Positions 6,890 to 15,773 of a stretch of 64,000 bases of DNA are shown here, one piece after another (position 1 is the first letter of the stretch; every line of letters begins with the position of its first letter). A model generated the notes under the pieces. It saw only the letters and a program-made list of their open reading frames with translations. It did no database searches and had not been told where the DNA came from. This stretch comes from Roseicella frigidaeris. GTDB taxonomy: Bacteria > Pseudomonadota > Alphaproteobacteria > Acetobacterales > Acetobacteraceae. Both the position numbers and the translations under genes were made by a program. Location: NCBI RefSeq assembly GCF_003258945.1, contig NZ_QLIX01000007.1:172154-236153 (forward strand), given 5' to 3'.

Positions 6890-8515
6890 GTGACCGACCC
6901 CCGGCTTCCCGCGGCGGCGGACTGCGTGCTGCGCGCGCTGGTCGATCACCGCGCCGCGGCGACGCCGGACCGGATCTATGCGCTCTTCGATGCCGATGGC
7001 ACGCGCTGGACCTATGCCGACCTCGCCCGCTGGACGCGGCGCTTCGCCGCCGGCTTCCAGCGCCTCGGCGTGCGGCAGGGCGATATCGTCCTCACCTGGC
7101 TGCCGAACGGCCCGCATGCCCTGGCCGCCTGGTTTGGGCTGAACTATCTCGGCGCCGTCTCCATGCCGGTGAACACCGCCTATCGCGGCGCGCTGCTGCA
7201 GCATGTGGTCCGCCTCTCCGGAGCCCGGCTGCTGGTCGGCGATGCCCGGCTGCTGCCGCGGCTGGCCGAGATCGAGACCGGCCCGCTGCAACAGCTCGTC
7301 GCCATCGGCGAGGCGGCGGCGCCGGTCGGCAATCTCGTGCCGCTGTCCGAGGCGGTGCTGACCGGGGTTGGCGAGGAGTCCGACCCGCCGCCGTGTCCCA
7401 TCCAGCCTTGGGACACGATGGCGGCGATCCTCACCTCCGGCACCACCGGCCCGTCCAAGGCCGTGCTCTGCTCCTATGCGCAGTGGTGGGCGGCGGCGAA
7501 GGCGCACACCTATCTCGATGCCGAGGACCGGCAGATGGTGACGCTGCCGCTGTTCCATGTCGGCGGCACCTCGCCCTGCTTCAACGCCCTGGTCCGCGGC
7601 GGCTCCATCGCCATGGTCTCCGCCTTCGACACCCGCAGCTTCTGGGACTCGGTGCGGCGCACCGGCACCACGGCGATGACGGTGCTCGGCACCATGGCCT
7701 CCTTCCTGGCGAGCCAGCCGCCCTCGCCGCAGGACCGCGACCATCCGCTGAAGAAGACGGTGATCATCCCGCTGAACCAGGCGGCGCTCGAATTCGGCCG
7801 GCGCTTCGGCGTGGCGTGGTACAGCACCTACAACATGACCGAGCTCTCCTGCCCGATCTTCACCGGCCGCAACCCGGAGGCGCTCGGCAGTTGCGGCCGG
7901 GTGCGGCCGGGCTACGCGGCGCGGGTGGTGGACGAGAATGATTGCGAGCTGCCGCCGGAGGCGGTGGGCGAGCTGGTGCTGCGCAGCGACATGCCCTGGG
8001 CCCTGAACCACGGCTATCACGGCAACCTGGAGGCGACGGCCCGCGCCTGGCGCAATGGCTGGTTCCATACCGGCGACGCCTTCCGCCGCGACGCCGAGGG
8101 CAATTTCTACTTCGTCGACCGGCTGAAGGATGCCATCCGCCGGCGCGGCGAGAACATCTCCTCCTTCGAGGTGGAGCGCGAGATCGCGGCGCATCCCGAT
8201 ATCCGCGAGGCCGCCGTCGTGCCGGTACCGGGCGAGCATGGCGAGGACGAGATCCTCGCCATCCTGTCCTGCCGCCTGGGCCGCGCGCCGGACCCGGTGG
8301 CGCTGATCGAATTTCTTCGCCCCCGCCTCGCGCATTTCATGATCCCGCGCTTCATCCGCTTCGTCGAGGCGCTGCCGATGACGCCGACGCAGAAGGTGGA
8401 GAAGCACCTGCTGCGCGCTGCCGGCCTTACCCCCGATACCTGGGACCGCGAGGCCGCCGGCCTCCGCATCCGCCGCGAAAGGCTGGACGCGGCGCCGCTC
8501 GGGCCGCCCGGCTGA
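6890..8515 (+). CDS. ATP-dependent acyl-CoA ligase, CaiC-like (paralogue 2)
   Basis: A 541-residue ANL-family ligase, closely related to the enzyme at 3250-4884. Motifs: LTSGTTGPSKA from residue 181 (the Gly after the P-loop Lys is Ala here), STYNMTE, FHTGDAFRRDAEG, RRGENISSFEVE and the A10 block PMTPTQKVEK with the likely catalytic Lys. Both paralogues end TWDREAAGLR-RRE, evidence of a recent duplication. The GTG start is 4 bp after the biotin-carrier stop, and the TGA overlaps the TetR ATG. Two ligases in one cluster suggests two related acids, or an acid and its carboxylated product, are activated. The substrate is not determined by sequence. Confidence 0.88.
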   Translation: MTDPRLPAAADCVLRALVDHRAAATPDRIYALFDADGTRWTYADLARWTRRFAAGFQRLGVRQGDIVLTWLPNGPHALAAWFGLNYLGAVSMPVNTAYRGALLQHVVRLSGARLLVGDARLLPRLAEIETGPLQQLVAIGEAAAPVGNLVPLSEAVLTGVGEESDPPPCPIQPWDTMAAILTSGTTGPSKAVLCSYAQWWAAAKAHTYLDAEDRQMVTLPLFHVGGTSPCFNALVRGGSIAMVSAFDTRSFWDSVRRTGTTAMTVLGTMASFLASQPPSPQDRDHPLKKTVIIPLNQAALEFGRRFGVAWYSTYNMTELSCPIFTGRNPEALGSCGRVRPGYAARVVDENDCELPPEAVGELVLRSDMPWALNHGYHGNLEATARAWRNGWFHTGDAFRRDAEGNFYFVDRLKDAIRRRGENISSFEVEREIAAHPDIREAAVVPVPGEHGEDEILAILSCRLGRAPDPVALIEFLRPRLAHFMIPRFIRFVEALPMTPTQKVEKHLLRAAGLTPDTWDREAAGLRIRRERLDAAPLGPPG

Positions 8516-9153
8516 TGCAGCCACAGCCCGCCACGGCGCCGCGCCGCACCCAGCGGGACCGGCGCACCGACTCCGACGGCCGCCTGCTGGCGGCGGCGCT
8601 GCGCCTCGTCGCGCGCGGCGGCTCGGCGGGCACCAGCCTCGCCGCCATCGGGCTGGAAGCCGGCTTCAGCCGCGGCCTGCCGGCGGAGCGCTTCGGCAGC
8701 AAGGTGGCGCTGCTGCAGGCGCTGATCGACCGCATGGAGGCCTGGGCCGAGGAGAACGTCTTCGCCGGCCTGCCGGAGGAGGCTGGCCTCGATGGGCTGC
8801 TCACGCGCGTCGCGGCGCATTTCCACGGCTGCATGGCGGGGCCGGAGGCGGTGGGCGCGCTCTACATCCTCTGCATGGAATCGCTCACCGTGGTGCCGGA
8901 ATTGCGGCCGCGCCTCGCCGCCTATTTCCAGGGCTACCGGCGGGCCTTCGAGCATCACATCCGCTGCGGCCAGCGCAAGGGCGAGATCCGCGCCGAGCTC
9001 GATCCGGCGGTCGAGGCCTCGCTGGTGCTCGGCCTGATCCGCGGGCTGGTGACGCAATGGCTGCTCGACCGGGACTCGATCGACCTGTCGCTGGCGACCC
9101 GCGCGGCGCTGGAGAGCTGCCGCCGCTCGCTGCGCGCCGAGGCGCGCGCATGA
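8515..9153 (+). CDS. TetR-family transcriptional regulator
   Basis: A 212-residue TetR-type repressor. Residues about 20-70 form the N-terminal three-helix DNA-binding domain (RLLAAALRLVARGG, then TSLAAIGLEAGFSRG and the KVALLQALIDRM helix). The recognition helix is a little unusual: GFSRGLPAERFGSK replaces the common 'GVS.gtlY.hF.sK'. The rest is all-helical and forms the ligand/dimer domain. It overlaps the upstream ligase (TGATG) and the downstream carboxyltransferase (ATGA), so it is embedded in the operon it probably controls. The 18-bp palindrome at 3095-3112 is the natural candidate operator, and an acyl-CoA is the natural inducer guess; both are inference. Confidence 0.85.
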   Translation: MQPQPATAPRRTQRDRRTDSDGRLLAAALRLVARGGSAGTSLAAIGLEAGFSRGLPAERFGSKVALLQALIDRMEAWAEENVFAGLPEEAGLDGLLTRVAAHFHGCMAGPEAVGALYILCMESLTVVPELRPRLAAYFQGYRRAFEHHIRCGQRKGEIRAELDPAVEASLVLGLIRGLVTQWLLDRDSIDLSLATRAALESCRRSLRAEARA

Positions 9154-10703
9154 GCGGGGGCGATCGCCTCGCCGCGGTCGAGCGCGCCCGGGCGGCGCTG
9201 CAGGATGCGTCGCGCGGCGAGGCGCTGGCCCGGCAACGCGGGCGCGGCAAGCTGACGGCGCGGGAGCGCATCGCCGGCCTGCTCGATCCCGGCAGCTTCC
9301 GCGAGACCGGCGGCTTCGCCCTGGCCGAAGCGGAGGGCGCCGGCCCGCCGCCGCAGCCCGCCGATGGCGTCGTCACCGGCACCGGGCGGATCGAGGGGCG
9401 CGCCGTCGCCGTGCTGGCGCAGGATTTCAGCGTCGCGGGCGGCAGCATCGGCCGCATCGGCACGGCGAAGACGGTGCATGCGGTGGAGACCGCCATCGCC
9501 CGCGGCCTGCCGCTGGTGATGCTGCTCGATGGCGGCGGCCATCGCATCCAGGATGGCCAGGATGCGCGCAGCTTCGCCCATGCCAGCCCGTTGATCCGCA
9601 CCCTCGCCCGCGCCTCGGGCTGGGTGCCGCTGGTCGCGCTCATGCTCGGCCCGGGCTTCGCCGCGCCGACCAATTTCGCCGGCTTCTCCGACCTCGTCGT
9701 CATGGTGCGCGGCCTGTCCACCATGGGCATGGCCGGGCCCGCCCTGGTGAAGGCGGCGACCGGCGAGGCGCTGGACCAGGAGGCGCTCGGCGGCGCGGCG
9801 CTGCAGGCCGGGGCGCAGGGGCTGGCGGATCTCGCGGTGGAGACCGAGGCCGAGGCGCTGGCCCTCGCCCGCCGCTTCCTCGGCTACCTGCCCGCCAATG
9901 CCCGCGCCGCGCCGCCGCATGCCCCCTGCGACGATCCGGCGGAGCGGCGCGAGGAGGCGTTGCTCACCCTGGTGCCGGAGGATCGTCGCAAGGGCTTCGA
10001 CGTGCGCGAGGCCATCGCCGGCATCGCCGATCGCGGCAGCGTGCTGGAGCTGAAGCCGCGCCATGCGGCGAATATGGTCACCGCCCTCGCCCGCCTGGAT
10101 GGCCGGCCGGTCGGCATCCTCGCCAACCAGTCGCTGCGGCTCGGCGGCATCATCGACGCGGCGGCGGCCGAGAAGGGCGCGCGCTTCATCGCCTTCTGCG
10201 ACGCCTACGGGTTGCCGCTGGTCTCGCTGATCGACGTGCCCGGCTTCCTGATCGGCTCCGCCGCCGAGCGCAGCCGCCTCGGCCGGCGCAGCGCCAAGCT
10301 TCCCTTCGAATGGGCGCATGCGACGGTGCCGCGCATCTCCGTGGTGCTGCGCAAGGGCTACGGCCTCGGCTACATCGCCATGGCGGGCGGCCGCAGCATG
10401 GAGGCCGATGCCGCCTTCGCATGGCCGAGCGCCGAGATCTGCGCCATGTCGATCGAGGGTTCGGTCGACATCGCCCATCGCCGGGAGGTGGAGGCGGCCC
10501 CTGACCCGGCGGCGCACCGCCAGGCGCTGATCGAGGGCATCCGCGCCCGCACCGGTGCCCTGCGCGCGGCGGAAGGCTTCGGCCTCGACGACGTGATCGA
10601 TCCGCGCGACACCCGCGCGCGGATCATCGAGGTGCTGCGGCAGTGCGAGACCCGCAGGCATGGCGGGCTGCCGCCGAAGAAGCGCGCCATCCCGCCGATC
10701 TGA
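9150..10703 (+). CDS. Acyl-CoA carboxyltransferase, PccB-like beta subunit (paralogue 2)
   Basis: A 517-residue carboxyltransferase with the same two crotonase-like domains as the 511-2052 protein. N-domain: GKLTARERIAGLLDPGSF (family start motif) and DGGGHR at 127-132. The usual GGH oxyanion loop is replaced by GPGFAAPTN. C-domain: ILANQSLRLGG, IDVPGFLIGSAAE and RKGYGLGYIAM with YGLGY at 404-408. That last motif is shared with paralogue 1 and differs from the FGGAYDVM of PccB. ATG overlaps the TetR stop (ATGA). It closes the rightward unit, 15 bp from the convergent ThDP enzyme. Probably it uses the 73-residue biotin carrier; whether it forms a mixed complex with paralogue 1 is unknown. Confidence 0.83.
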   Translation: MSGGDRLAAVERARAALQDASRGEALARQRGRGKLTARERIAGLLDPGSFRETGGFALAEAEGAGPPPQPADGVVTGTGRIEGRAVAVLAQDFSVAGGSIGRIGTAKTVHAVETAIARGLPLVMLLDGGGHRIQDGQDARSFAHASPLIRTLARASGWVPLVALMLGPGFAAPTNFAGFSDLVVMVRGLSTMGMAGPALVKAATGEALDQEALGGAALQAGAQGLADLAVETEAEALALARRFLGYLPANARAAPPHAPCDDPAERREEALLTLVPEDRRKGFDVREAIAGIADRGSVLELKPRHAANMVTALARLDGRPVGILANQSLRLGGIIDAAAAEKGARFIAFCDAYGLPLVSLIDVPGFLIGSAAERSRLGRRSAKLPFEWAHATVPRISVVLRKGYGLGYIAMAGGRSMEADAAFAWPSAEICAMSIEGSVDIAHRREVEAAPDPAAHRQALIEGIRARTGALRAAEGFGLDDVIDPRDTRARIIEVLRQCETRRHGGLPPKKRAIPPI

Positions 10704-10718
10704 TACCGCCCGGGCCGG

Positions 10719-12509
10719 CTACTTCTTGCCCGGCAACACGCTGCTCAGCACCTGCTTGGCGGTGTTGACGATCACGCTGCCCTCCTCCGGATCCGGGCTG
10801 AGCAGGGTGGAGGTGAAAGCCTTCATCTGCGCGAGGGTGATGTGCGGCGGCAGCGGCGGCACGTTCGGGTCGGTCCTGACCTCCAGCACCACCGGCCGGT
10901 CGGCGGCGAGCGCTTCCTCCCAGGCCGGGCCCAGGCGCTCGGGATCCTCGACCAGGATGCCCCGCAGCCCGATCAGCTCGGCGAAGCGGTGATAGGGAAC
11001 GTCCGGGATGCTTTGCGTCGCCTCGAATTTCGGGTCGCCCTCCTGCACCCGCTGCTCCCAGGTCACCTGGTTCAGGTCCTGGTTGTTGAAGACGCAGCAC
11101 ACCCAGCACGGGCTGGCCCAGTCCTTCCAGTATTTCGCCACCGTGATCAGCTCGGCCATGTTGTTCATCTGCATGGCGCCGTCGCCGACCAGGGCGACGA
11201 CCGGGCGGTCGGGATGCGCGAGCTTGGCGGCGATCGCATAGGGCACGGCCGCCCCCATCGAGGCGAGGCCGCCGGAGAGCGAGGCCATCATGCCGCGCCG
11301 CATCTTCACGTCCCGTGCATACCAGTTGGCGCAGGAGCCGCTGTCGCTGGTGACGATGGCCCGCTCCGGCAGCCGCGGCGAGAGCTCCCAGGTCACCCGC
11401 TGCGGATTGACCGGCTTGGCCGACTGCATCGCCCGGTCCTCCAGCACGCCCCACCAATCGCGCACCTCCTTCTCGATCCGCTTGCGCCAGGAGCGGTCCT
11501 GCTTCTGCTCGAGCAGCGGCAGCAGCGCTCGCAGCGTCTCGGCGCTGTCGCCGACCAGGTTCACCTCCATCGGGTAGCGCAGGCTGAGCATCCCCGGATC
11601 GATATCGATCTGGACGCCGCGCGCCTGCCCTTCCTTCGGCAGGAACTCGGAATAGGGAAAGCCGGAGCCCACCATGAGCAGCGTGTCGCAGCCATTCATC
11701 AGGTCCCAGCTCGGCTTCGTGCCGAGCAGGCCGATGGAGCCGGTGACCCAGGGCAGGTCATCCGGCAGCGCCGCCTTGCCCAACAGCGCCTTGGCGACGC
11801 CGGCCTGCAGCCGGTCGGCCACTGCGATCACCTCGTCGCTCGCCTGCAACGCGCCGGCCCCGACCAGCATGGCGACGCGCTTGCCGGCATTCAGCGCCTC
11901 GGCCGCGCGATGCAGATCGGCCTCGTAGGGCACGACCTTCGGCGCCGCGTAGCCGATGCCGGAATGCACCGTGCCGTGCTTGCGCGGCGGCGCCTCATAG
12001 GGCTCGTCCTGCAGGTCGTTGGGAAAGACGAGGGCGGTGACGCGCCGCTCGGCCGTGGCGATGCGCACCGCCCGGTCGATGAGGTGCCGCACCTGCGGCG
12101 GCGTCATCGCCTGCTGCACGAAGGCGCCGGCGACATCCTTGAGCATCGCCGGTAGGTCGAGCTCCTGCTGGTAGTGCCCGCCGACCGCGGCGCGCGCCTG
12201 CTGCCCGACGATCGCCAGCACCGGCTGGTGGTCGAGCCGGGCGTCGTAAAGACCGGTGACGAGATGCGAGGCGCCGGGCCCCGAGGTGGCGAGGCAGACC
12301 CCGAGCTCGCCGGTGAACTTGGCATGGGCGGAGGCCATGAAGGCCGCCATCTCCTCGTGCCGCACCTGCACGAAGGCGATCTTGTCGGTGCCGAAGCGGT
12401 TCAGCGCCCCGAGCAAGCCGTTGATGCCGTCGCCGGGATAGCCGAAGACGCGCCGCACGCCCCAGGCATGCAGCCGCTCCCAGAAGAAATCGCCGACCGT
12501 CTGACTCAT
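10719..12509 (-). CDS. Thiamine-diphosphate-dependent enzyme, pyruvate oxidase / acetolactate synthase-like
   Basis: A 596-residue ThDP enzyme of the POX/AHAS group. The N-terminal PYR domain has VFGYPGDGINGLL and RHEEMAAF with the activating Glu at 52/53. A central domain follows. The C-terminal PP domain has GDGAMQMNN from residue 442, ending the cofactor motif at VFNNQDLNQVTWEQR. The pattern is closest to the YdaP/PoxB-like 'thiamine pyrophosphate-requiring protein' group, so it may oxidise or decarboxylate pyruvate rather than make acetolactate. No AHAS regulatory subunit is nearby, which argues against biosynthesis. Upstream on the same strand are the coiled-coil and phosphatase genes. 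Exact substrate is open. Confidence 0.85.
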   Translation of the reverse strand: MSQTVGDFFWERLHAWGVRRVFGYPGDGINGLLGALNRFGTDKIAFVQVRHEEMAAFMASAHAKFTGELGVCLATSGPGASHLVTGLYDARLDHQPVLAIVGQQARAAVGGHYQQELDLPAMLKDVAGAFVQQAMTPPQVRHLIDRAVRIATAERRVTALVFPNDLQDEPYEAPPRKHGTVHSGIGYAAPKVVPYEADLHRAAEALNAGKRVAMLVGAGALQASDEVIAVADRLQAGVAKALLGKAALPDDLPWVTGSIGLLGTKPSWDLMNGCDTLLMVGSGFPYSEFLPKEGQARGVQIDIDPGMLSLRYPMEVNLVGDSAETLRALLPLLEQKQDRSWRKRIEKEVRDWWGVLEDRAMQSAKPVNPQRVTWELSPRLPERAIVTSDSGSCANWYARDVKMRRGMMASLSGGLASMGAAVPYAIAAKLAHPDRPVVALVGDGAMQMNNMAELITVAKYWKDWASPCWVCCVFNNQDLNQVTWEQRVQEGDPKFEATQSIPDVPYHRFAELIGLRGILVEDPERLGPAWEEALAADRPVVLEVRTDPNVPPLPPHITLAQMKAFTSTLLSPDPEEGSVIVNTAKQVLSSVLPGKK

Positions 12510-12641
12510 CCGGGCGCTCCGTCCTGCCGACGGGCCTGCGCGTCCATGCCGGCATGACCCGTGCTCGCGCTCTTCAACGGTCCTGGCGCGGCACCGTCGC
12601 GAGACATTCCGGCCTCTCGCGCCGGTGCCGGACGGAGCCTC

Positions 12642-12998
12642 TCAGCGCCGCGGCCGGGAGGCGCCGGGCTGGCCTTCGAGCCGCCGCAGCGCCCGCCGCA
12701 GCAGCCAGCCGCGCAGGCCGGTCGCCCGCTCGAGCGCCGCGCGCAGCGTCTTCAGCTCGCCCTCGGCGCGGGAGCGCGCGAGGGCGGCCTCCACGGCGAG
12801 GCCGCGGGCCACCTTCTGCCCCTCCTCGAGCTCGGCGATCCGCCGCGCCGCCAGCGGCTCGCCGGCGCCCTGCTCGAGCTGCTGGATGCGCGTGCGCGCC
12901 TGGGTCAGCTCGCGGCGCAGCCGGTCGATCTCGCTGCGCAGCTCGGCGAAGCCGCCTTCGGCCTGGGGGGCGCTCCTGCGCGGTGGGCGTCGGCTCAT
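12642..12998 (-). CDS. Small coiled-coil protein of unknown function
   Basis: A 118-residue charged protein, not recognised as a named family. After a basic N-terminus (MSRRPPRRSAPQ) comes a long predicted coiled coil from about residue 16 to 100 (LRSEIDRLRRELTQARTRIQQLEQ, then further Ala/Glu/Arg heptads), ending in a basic tail. There is no signal peptide or membrane segment. It has a GAGGA site before ATG 12998 and lies 27 bp after the histidine phosphatase stop, so the two are likely co-transcribed. A structural or scaffolding role is only a guess. Confidence 0.6.
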   Translation of the reverse strand: MSRRPPRRSAPQAEGGFAELRSEIDRLRRELTQARTRIQQLEQGAGEPLAARRIAELEEGQKVARGLAVEAALARSRAEGELKTLRAALERATGLRGWLLRRALRRLEGQPGASRPRR

Positions 12999-13025
12999 CG
13001 GTCCTCGCTTCCGGCCGGGCGGCGC

Positions 13026-13610
13026 TCAGGCCTCCGCGGCCAGCGCCACCGGGGCCAGGTCCCAGGCCTTGGCGCCGCCCGCGGGCGGGGTGCAGCGGAT
13101 GGGCAGGGCATTCGGCGTGCGAACATTCGGCTCGTGCCCGAAGGCGAGCCGCAGGGCGCGGAAGAGCGCGCCATGCGCCACCACCAGCACCGGTCCGGGC
13201 TTCGCCGTCGCCCGGTTCACCGCCGCCACCGCGCGGGCGAGCAGCGTGGCGAAATCCTCCGCCCCCGCGGGCGTATAGGTCCCGGCGATCCAGTCATCGT
13301 ACCAGTCGCCCATCGGCTTGCCTTCCTGCTCGCCGAAATTGACCTCCTGCAGCCCTTCGTCGAAGACGACGGGCAGGCCGAGCGCCTCGGCGGCGATCTC
13401 CGCCGTCCGCCGCGCCCGCACCAGCGGCGAGGCGATGATAGTGGCGATGCCGCCGATGCCCCGCAGCGTGCGCGCCGCCCGCTCCGCCTGGGCGAGGCCG
13501 ACGGCGTTCAGGGGAATGTCGGTGCGGCCCTGGGACAGGCCCTGCGCATTCCAGTCGGTCTCGCCATGGCGCAGAAACCAGAAGGGGATCGGGGTCAGGC
13601 TCTCCGCCAT
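13026..13610 (-). CDS. Histidine phosphatase family protein (phosphoglycerate mutase-like)
   Basis: A 194-residue member of the histidine phosphatase superfamily. The catalytic RHG motif is in FLRHGETDWN (His15), with SQGRTDIPLN and the second core SPLVRARRTAEIAAEALGL. The later LVVAHGA supplies the second active-site His. Length fits single-domain cofactor-dependent phosphatases (GpmB/CobC/PhoE-like) rather than true phosphoglycerate mutase. ATG 13610 has GAGGA 8 bases upstream; longer N-terminal starts would add a low-complexity Arg/Gln stretch. Substrate is not predictable; names such as gpmB would be over-calls. Confidence 0.85.
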   Translation of the reverse strand: MAESLTPIPFWFLRHGETDWNAQGLSQGRTDIPLNAVGLAQAERAARTLRGIGGIATIIASPLVRARRTAEIAAEALGLPVVFDEGLQEVNFGEQEGKPMGDWYDDWIAGTYTPAGAEDFATLLARAVAAVNRATAKPGPVLVVAHGALFRALRLAFGHEPNVRTPNALPIRCTPPAGGAKAWDLAPVALAAEA

Positions 13611-13718
13611 GCGGTCCTCATCTTCCTCACGGGCCGGCCCCTGTTGCCGCCGCCGGCCCGTGGCGGTCAAGCCTGCCCGGCCCGGCCGGCGGCCGGAGAC
13701 GCGGCAGGGACGCCCTGG

Positions 13719-14336
13719 TCAGGCCAGGCCTTCGGCCTTCAGCACCCGCTGCACCGAGGGCCGCGCCTTCATGCGCTCGTAGTGCTTCGCCACATGCGCC
13801 GGCAGGGGCTTCTTCAGCCGGTCGGCCCACCAGAAGGAGAGATAGAACAAGGCGCTGTCGGCGAAGGAGAACTCGCCGAGCAGCCAGTCCTTGCCCTCGA
13901 GCGCCTTGTCGAACACCCCGAGGCCCTTGGTGAAGATCTCCTCGCCGCGCGCCTTCACCGCGGCCTGGTCGTCCTCGGAGGAGGCGAAATTCGCGGGGCG
14001 GAAGATCCGCGAGAAGCCCTGCATGTGCAGCGTGGCGACGGCGTAGTCGGTGAACTCCAGCGCCCGGGCCAGGCCCTCGGCCCCCTGCGGCAGCAGCTTC
14101 GCCTCGGGGAAGGTGCTGGCGAGCCAGACGGCGATCGCCGGATACTCGGTCAGCACGCTGCCGTCGTCGCGGACCAGGGTCGGGACCTTGGATTTCGGGT
14201 TGATCGCGGTGAAGCCCGGCTGGAACTGGCCGCCATCCCGCAGATTCACCGCCTCGGCCTCGTAGGGCTTGCCGATCTCCTCGAGCAGGACATGGATGCC
14301 GATGGAACAGGCGCCGGGCGCGTAATACAGTTTCAT
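13719..14336 (-). CDS. Glutathione S-transferase family protein
   Basis: A 205-residue cytosolic GST. The thioredoxin-like N-domain begins MKLYYAPGACSIGIHVLLEE, with Cys9 at the position used by beta-class bacterial GSTs. It continues with NPKSKVPTLV (cis-Pro) and the glutathione-binding ltEYPAIAVWLAS. The C-domain is all helical and ends in a segment SFADSALFYLSFW that matches the N-capping box region. ATG 14336 is preceded by GGAGGA. It probably conjugates or detoxifies electrophiles, but the substrate is unknown. It is first in the leftward group with the phosphatase gene, 108 bp apart. Confidence 0.88.
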   Translation of the reverse strand: MKLYYAPGACSIGIHVLLEEIGKPYEAEAVNLRDGGQFQPGFTAINPKSKVPTLVRDDGSVLTEYPAIAVWLASTFPEAKLLPQGAEGLARALEFTDYAVATLHMQGFSRIFRPANFASSEDDQAAVKARGEEIFTKGLGVFDKALEGKDWLLGEFSFADSALFYLSFWWADRLKKPLPAHVAKHYERMKARPSVQRVLKAEGLA

Positions 14337-14579
14337 GCGTTGTCCTCCGCAGGTCTTGGCGCGCCGAGGTTACCGGCCGCTGCCGCCTTGCACAGCCCCA
14401 ACCCCGGCCTTCACGCTTGCGCGACAGGGGTTACGGCCCCGGCATGATCTGATAGGTTGATTAAGGGCGCCTGCGATCCACCGTACTGCCGGCCGAAGAC
14501 ACTCCACGGGGCCCCGAAGGGAAACCAACACCCGCTTCGGGATCGCCGGCGCCCGCCTTCCGAGAGCCCGCCCGCTGCG

Positions 14580-15512
14580 TCAGTTGAACAGCGAGGAGAC
14601 GGAGCTCTCGTCGGAGATCCGGCGCACCGCCTCCGCCATCAGCGGGGCGATGGTGATCTGGCGGATGTTCGAGGAAATCCGCACCGCCTCGGTGGCCAGG
14701 ATGCTGTCCGTCACCGTCATGTTCTCGATCGGCGAGGCCCCGACCCGGGCAACCGCGCCGCCCGAGAAGACGCCGTGCGTCACATAGACCGAGACGCCGT
14801 TGGCGCCGTTCTTGATGAGCGCCTCGGCGGCGTTGCACAGCGTGCCGCCGGAATCGACGATATCGTCGATCAGGATGCAATGCCGGCCGTCGACCTCGCC
14901 GATGACGTTCATCACCTCGGAGACGCCGGCCCGCGGCCGGCGCTTGTCGATGATGGCGAGATCGGTGTGCAGCCGCGCCGCCAGCGCCCGGGCGCGCACC
15001 ACGCCGCCGACATCCGGGCTGACCACCATCAGCTCGCGGCCGCGGTAGCGCTCCTGGATGTCGCGGGTGAAGAGCGGCGCGGCGAAGAGGTTGTCGACCG
15101 GGATGTCGAAGAAGCCCTGGATCTGCGCCGCGTGCAGATCCATCGTCAGCACCCGGTGGGCGCCGGCCGCGGTGATGAGGTTCGCCACCAGCTTGGCCGA
15201 GATCGGGGTGCGGGAGCCGGATTTCCGGTCCTGCCGGGCATAGCCGAAATAGGGGATCACCGCCGTCACCCGCCGCGCGCTCGCCCGGCGCAGCGCATCC
15301 AGCGTGATCAGCAGCTCCATCAGGTTGTCGTTCGCCGGGTAGCTGGTGCTCTGCACCACGAAGACGTCCTCGCCCCGGACGTTCTCGTTGATCTCGACGA
15401 AGACCTCCATGTCCGCGAAGCGCCGGATGGAGGCGCTGGTCAGCGGCAGGCCGAGCGCGGCCGCGACCGCTTCGGCCAGGGGACGGTTGCTGTTGCAGGC
15501 GACGATCTTCAT
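14580..15512 (-). CDS. prs: Ribose-phosphate pyrophosphokinase (PRPP synthetase)
   Basis: A 310-residue enzyme making PRPP from ribose 5-phosphate and ATP, feeding purine, pyrimidine, His, Trp and NAD synthesis. Class I signatures are all present: [44 protein letters not shown] (Mg/pyrophosphate), and the PRPP-binding loop [11 protein letters not shown]. Length is standard (about 310-315). ATG 15512 gives the normal [14 protein letters not shown]-terminus; a longer start is not conserved. It has its own good promoter candidate at 15581-15609 and is divergent from the flagellar operon. Cytoplasmic, usually hexameric. Confidence 0.96.
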   Translation of the reverse strand: MKIVACNSNRPLAEAVAAALGLPLTSASIRRFADMEVFVEINENVRGEDVFVVQSTSYPANDNLMELLITLDALRRASARRVTAVIPYFGYARQDRKSGSRTPISAKLVANLITAAGAHRVLTMDLHAAQIQGFFDIPVDNLFAAPLFTRDIQERYRGRELMVVSPDVGGVVRARALAARLHTDLAIIDKRRPRAGVSEVMNVIGEVDGRHCILIDDIVDSGGTLCNAAEALIKNGANGVSVYVTHGVFSGGAVARVGASPIENMTVTDSILATEAVRISSNIRQITIAPLMAEAVRRISDESSVSSLFN

Positions 15513-15580
15513 GGTCCGCCGGACCCTCTCTCCACGCGACCCGAGCGCCGCCGATGCACCGCTTTCCGCACGGTGGGCGG

Positions 15581-15609
15581 GACATATCAAGCTGACGAAA
15601 CCGTGTAAA
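15581..15609 (-). promoter_or_regulatory. Candidate sigma-70-type promoter for prs
   Basis: On the minus strand TTTACA (15609-15604) is followed after 17 bases by TATGTC (15586-15581). The -35 matches the consensus at 5 of 6 positions and the -10 shares TAT. This places the transcript start about 60 bases before the prs ATG at 15512. It lies in the AT-richest stretch of the prs-fliF divergent gap. No good promoter was found for fliF in the same gap. Confidence 0.5.
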
Positions 15610-15773
15610 TCGCGCTCGCTGCGGGGCTGTGTCCCGCCGGCCGGGCGGCTTTACCGCTTCGAAACCCTCCATGCGGCAAATCTTGCCTCCCGGCGGCGCC
15701 CTGCCCCCGCCCGCCCAGCCCGCGGGCGGCGGCAGGCCCGCCAGCGCCGGGACGGGTCACAGGAGGTGGCTGC

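Noticed and set aside
6668..8524. Long antisense frame across the biotin carrier and second ligase
   Set aside because: Same GC-bias effect; no recognisable motif, whereas the sense strand carries complete ligase and biotinyl signatures.
10719..12509. Calling the ThDP enzyme ilvB (acetolactate synthase)
   Set aside because: No regulatory subunit gene beside it and motifs are nearer the pyruvate oxidase/YdaP group.
14337..14579. Terminator-like CCCGAAG/CTTCGGG pair after prs
   Set aside because: Only 7 bp with a 15-base loop and no T tract; too weak to call.
15671..15690. Possible sigma-54 promoter (GG...GC) before fliF
   Set aside because: Only 8 bases separate GG and GC, while sigma-54 needs 10. 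Caulobacter fliF is also not sigma-54 dependent.
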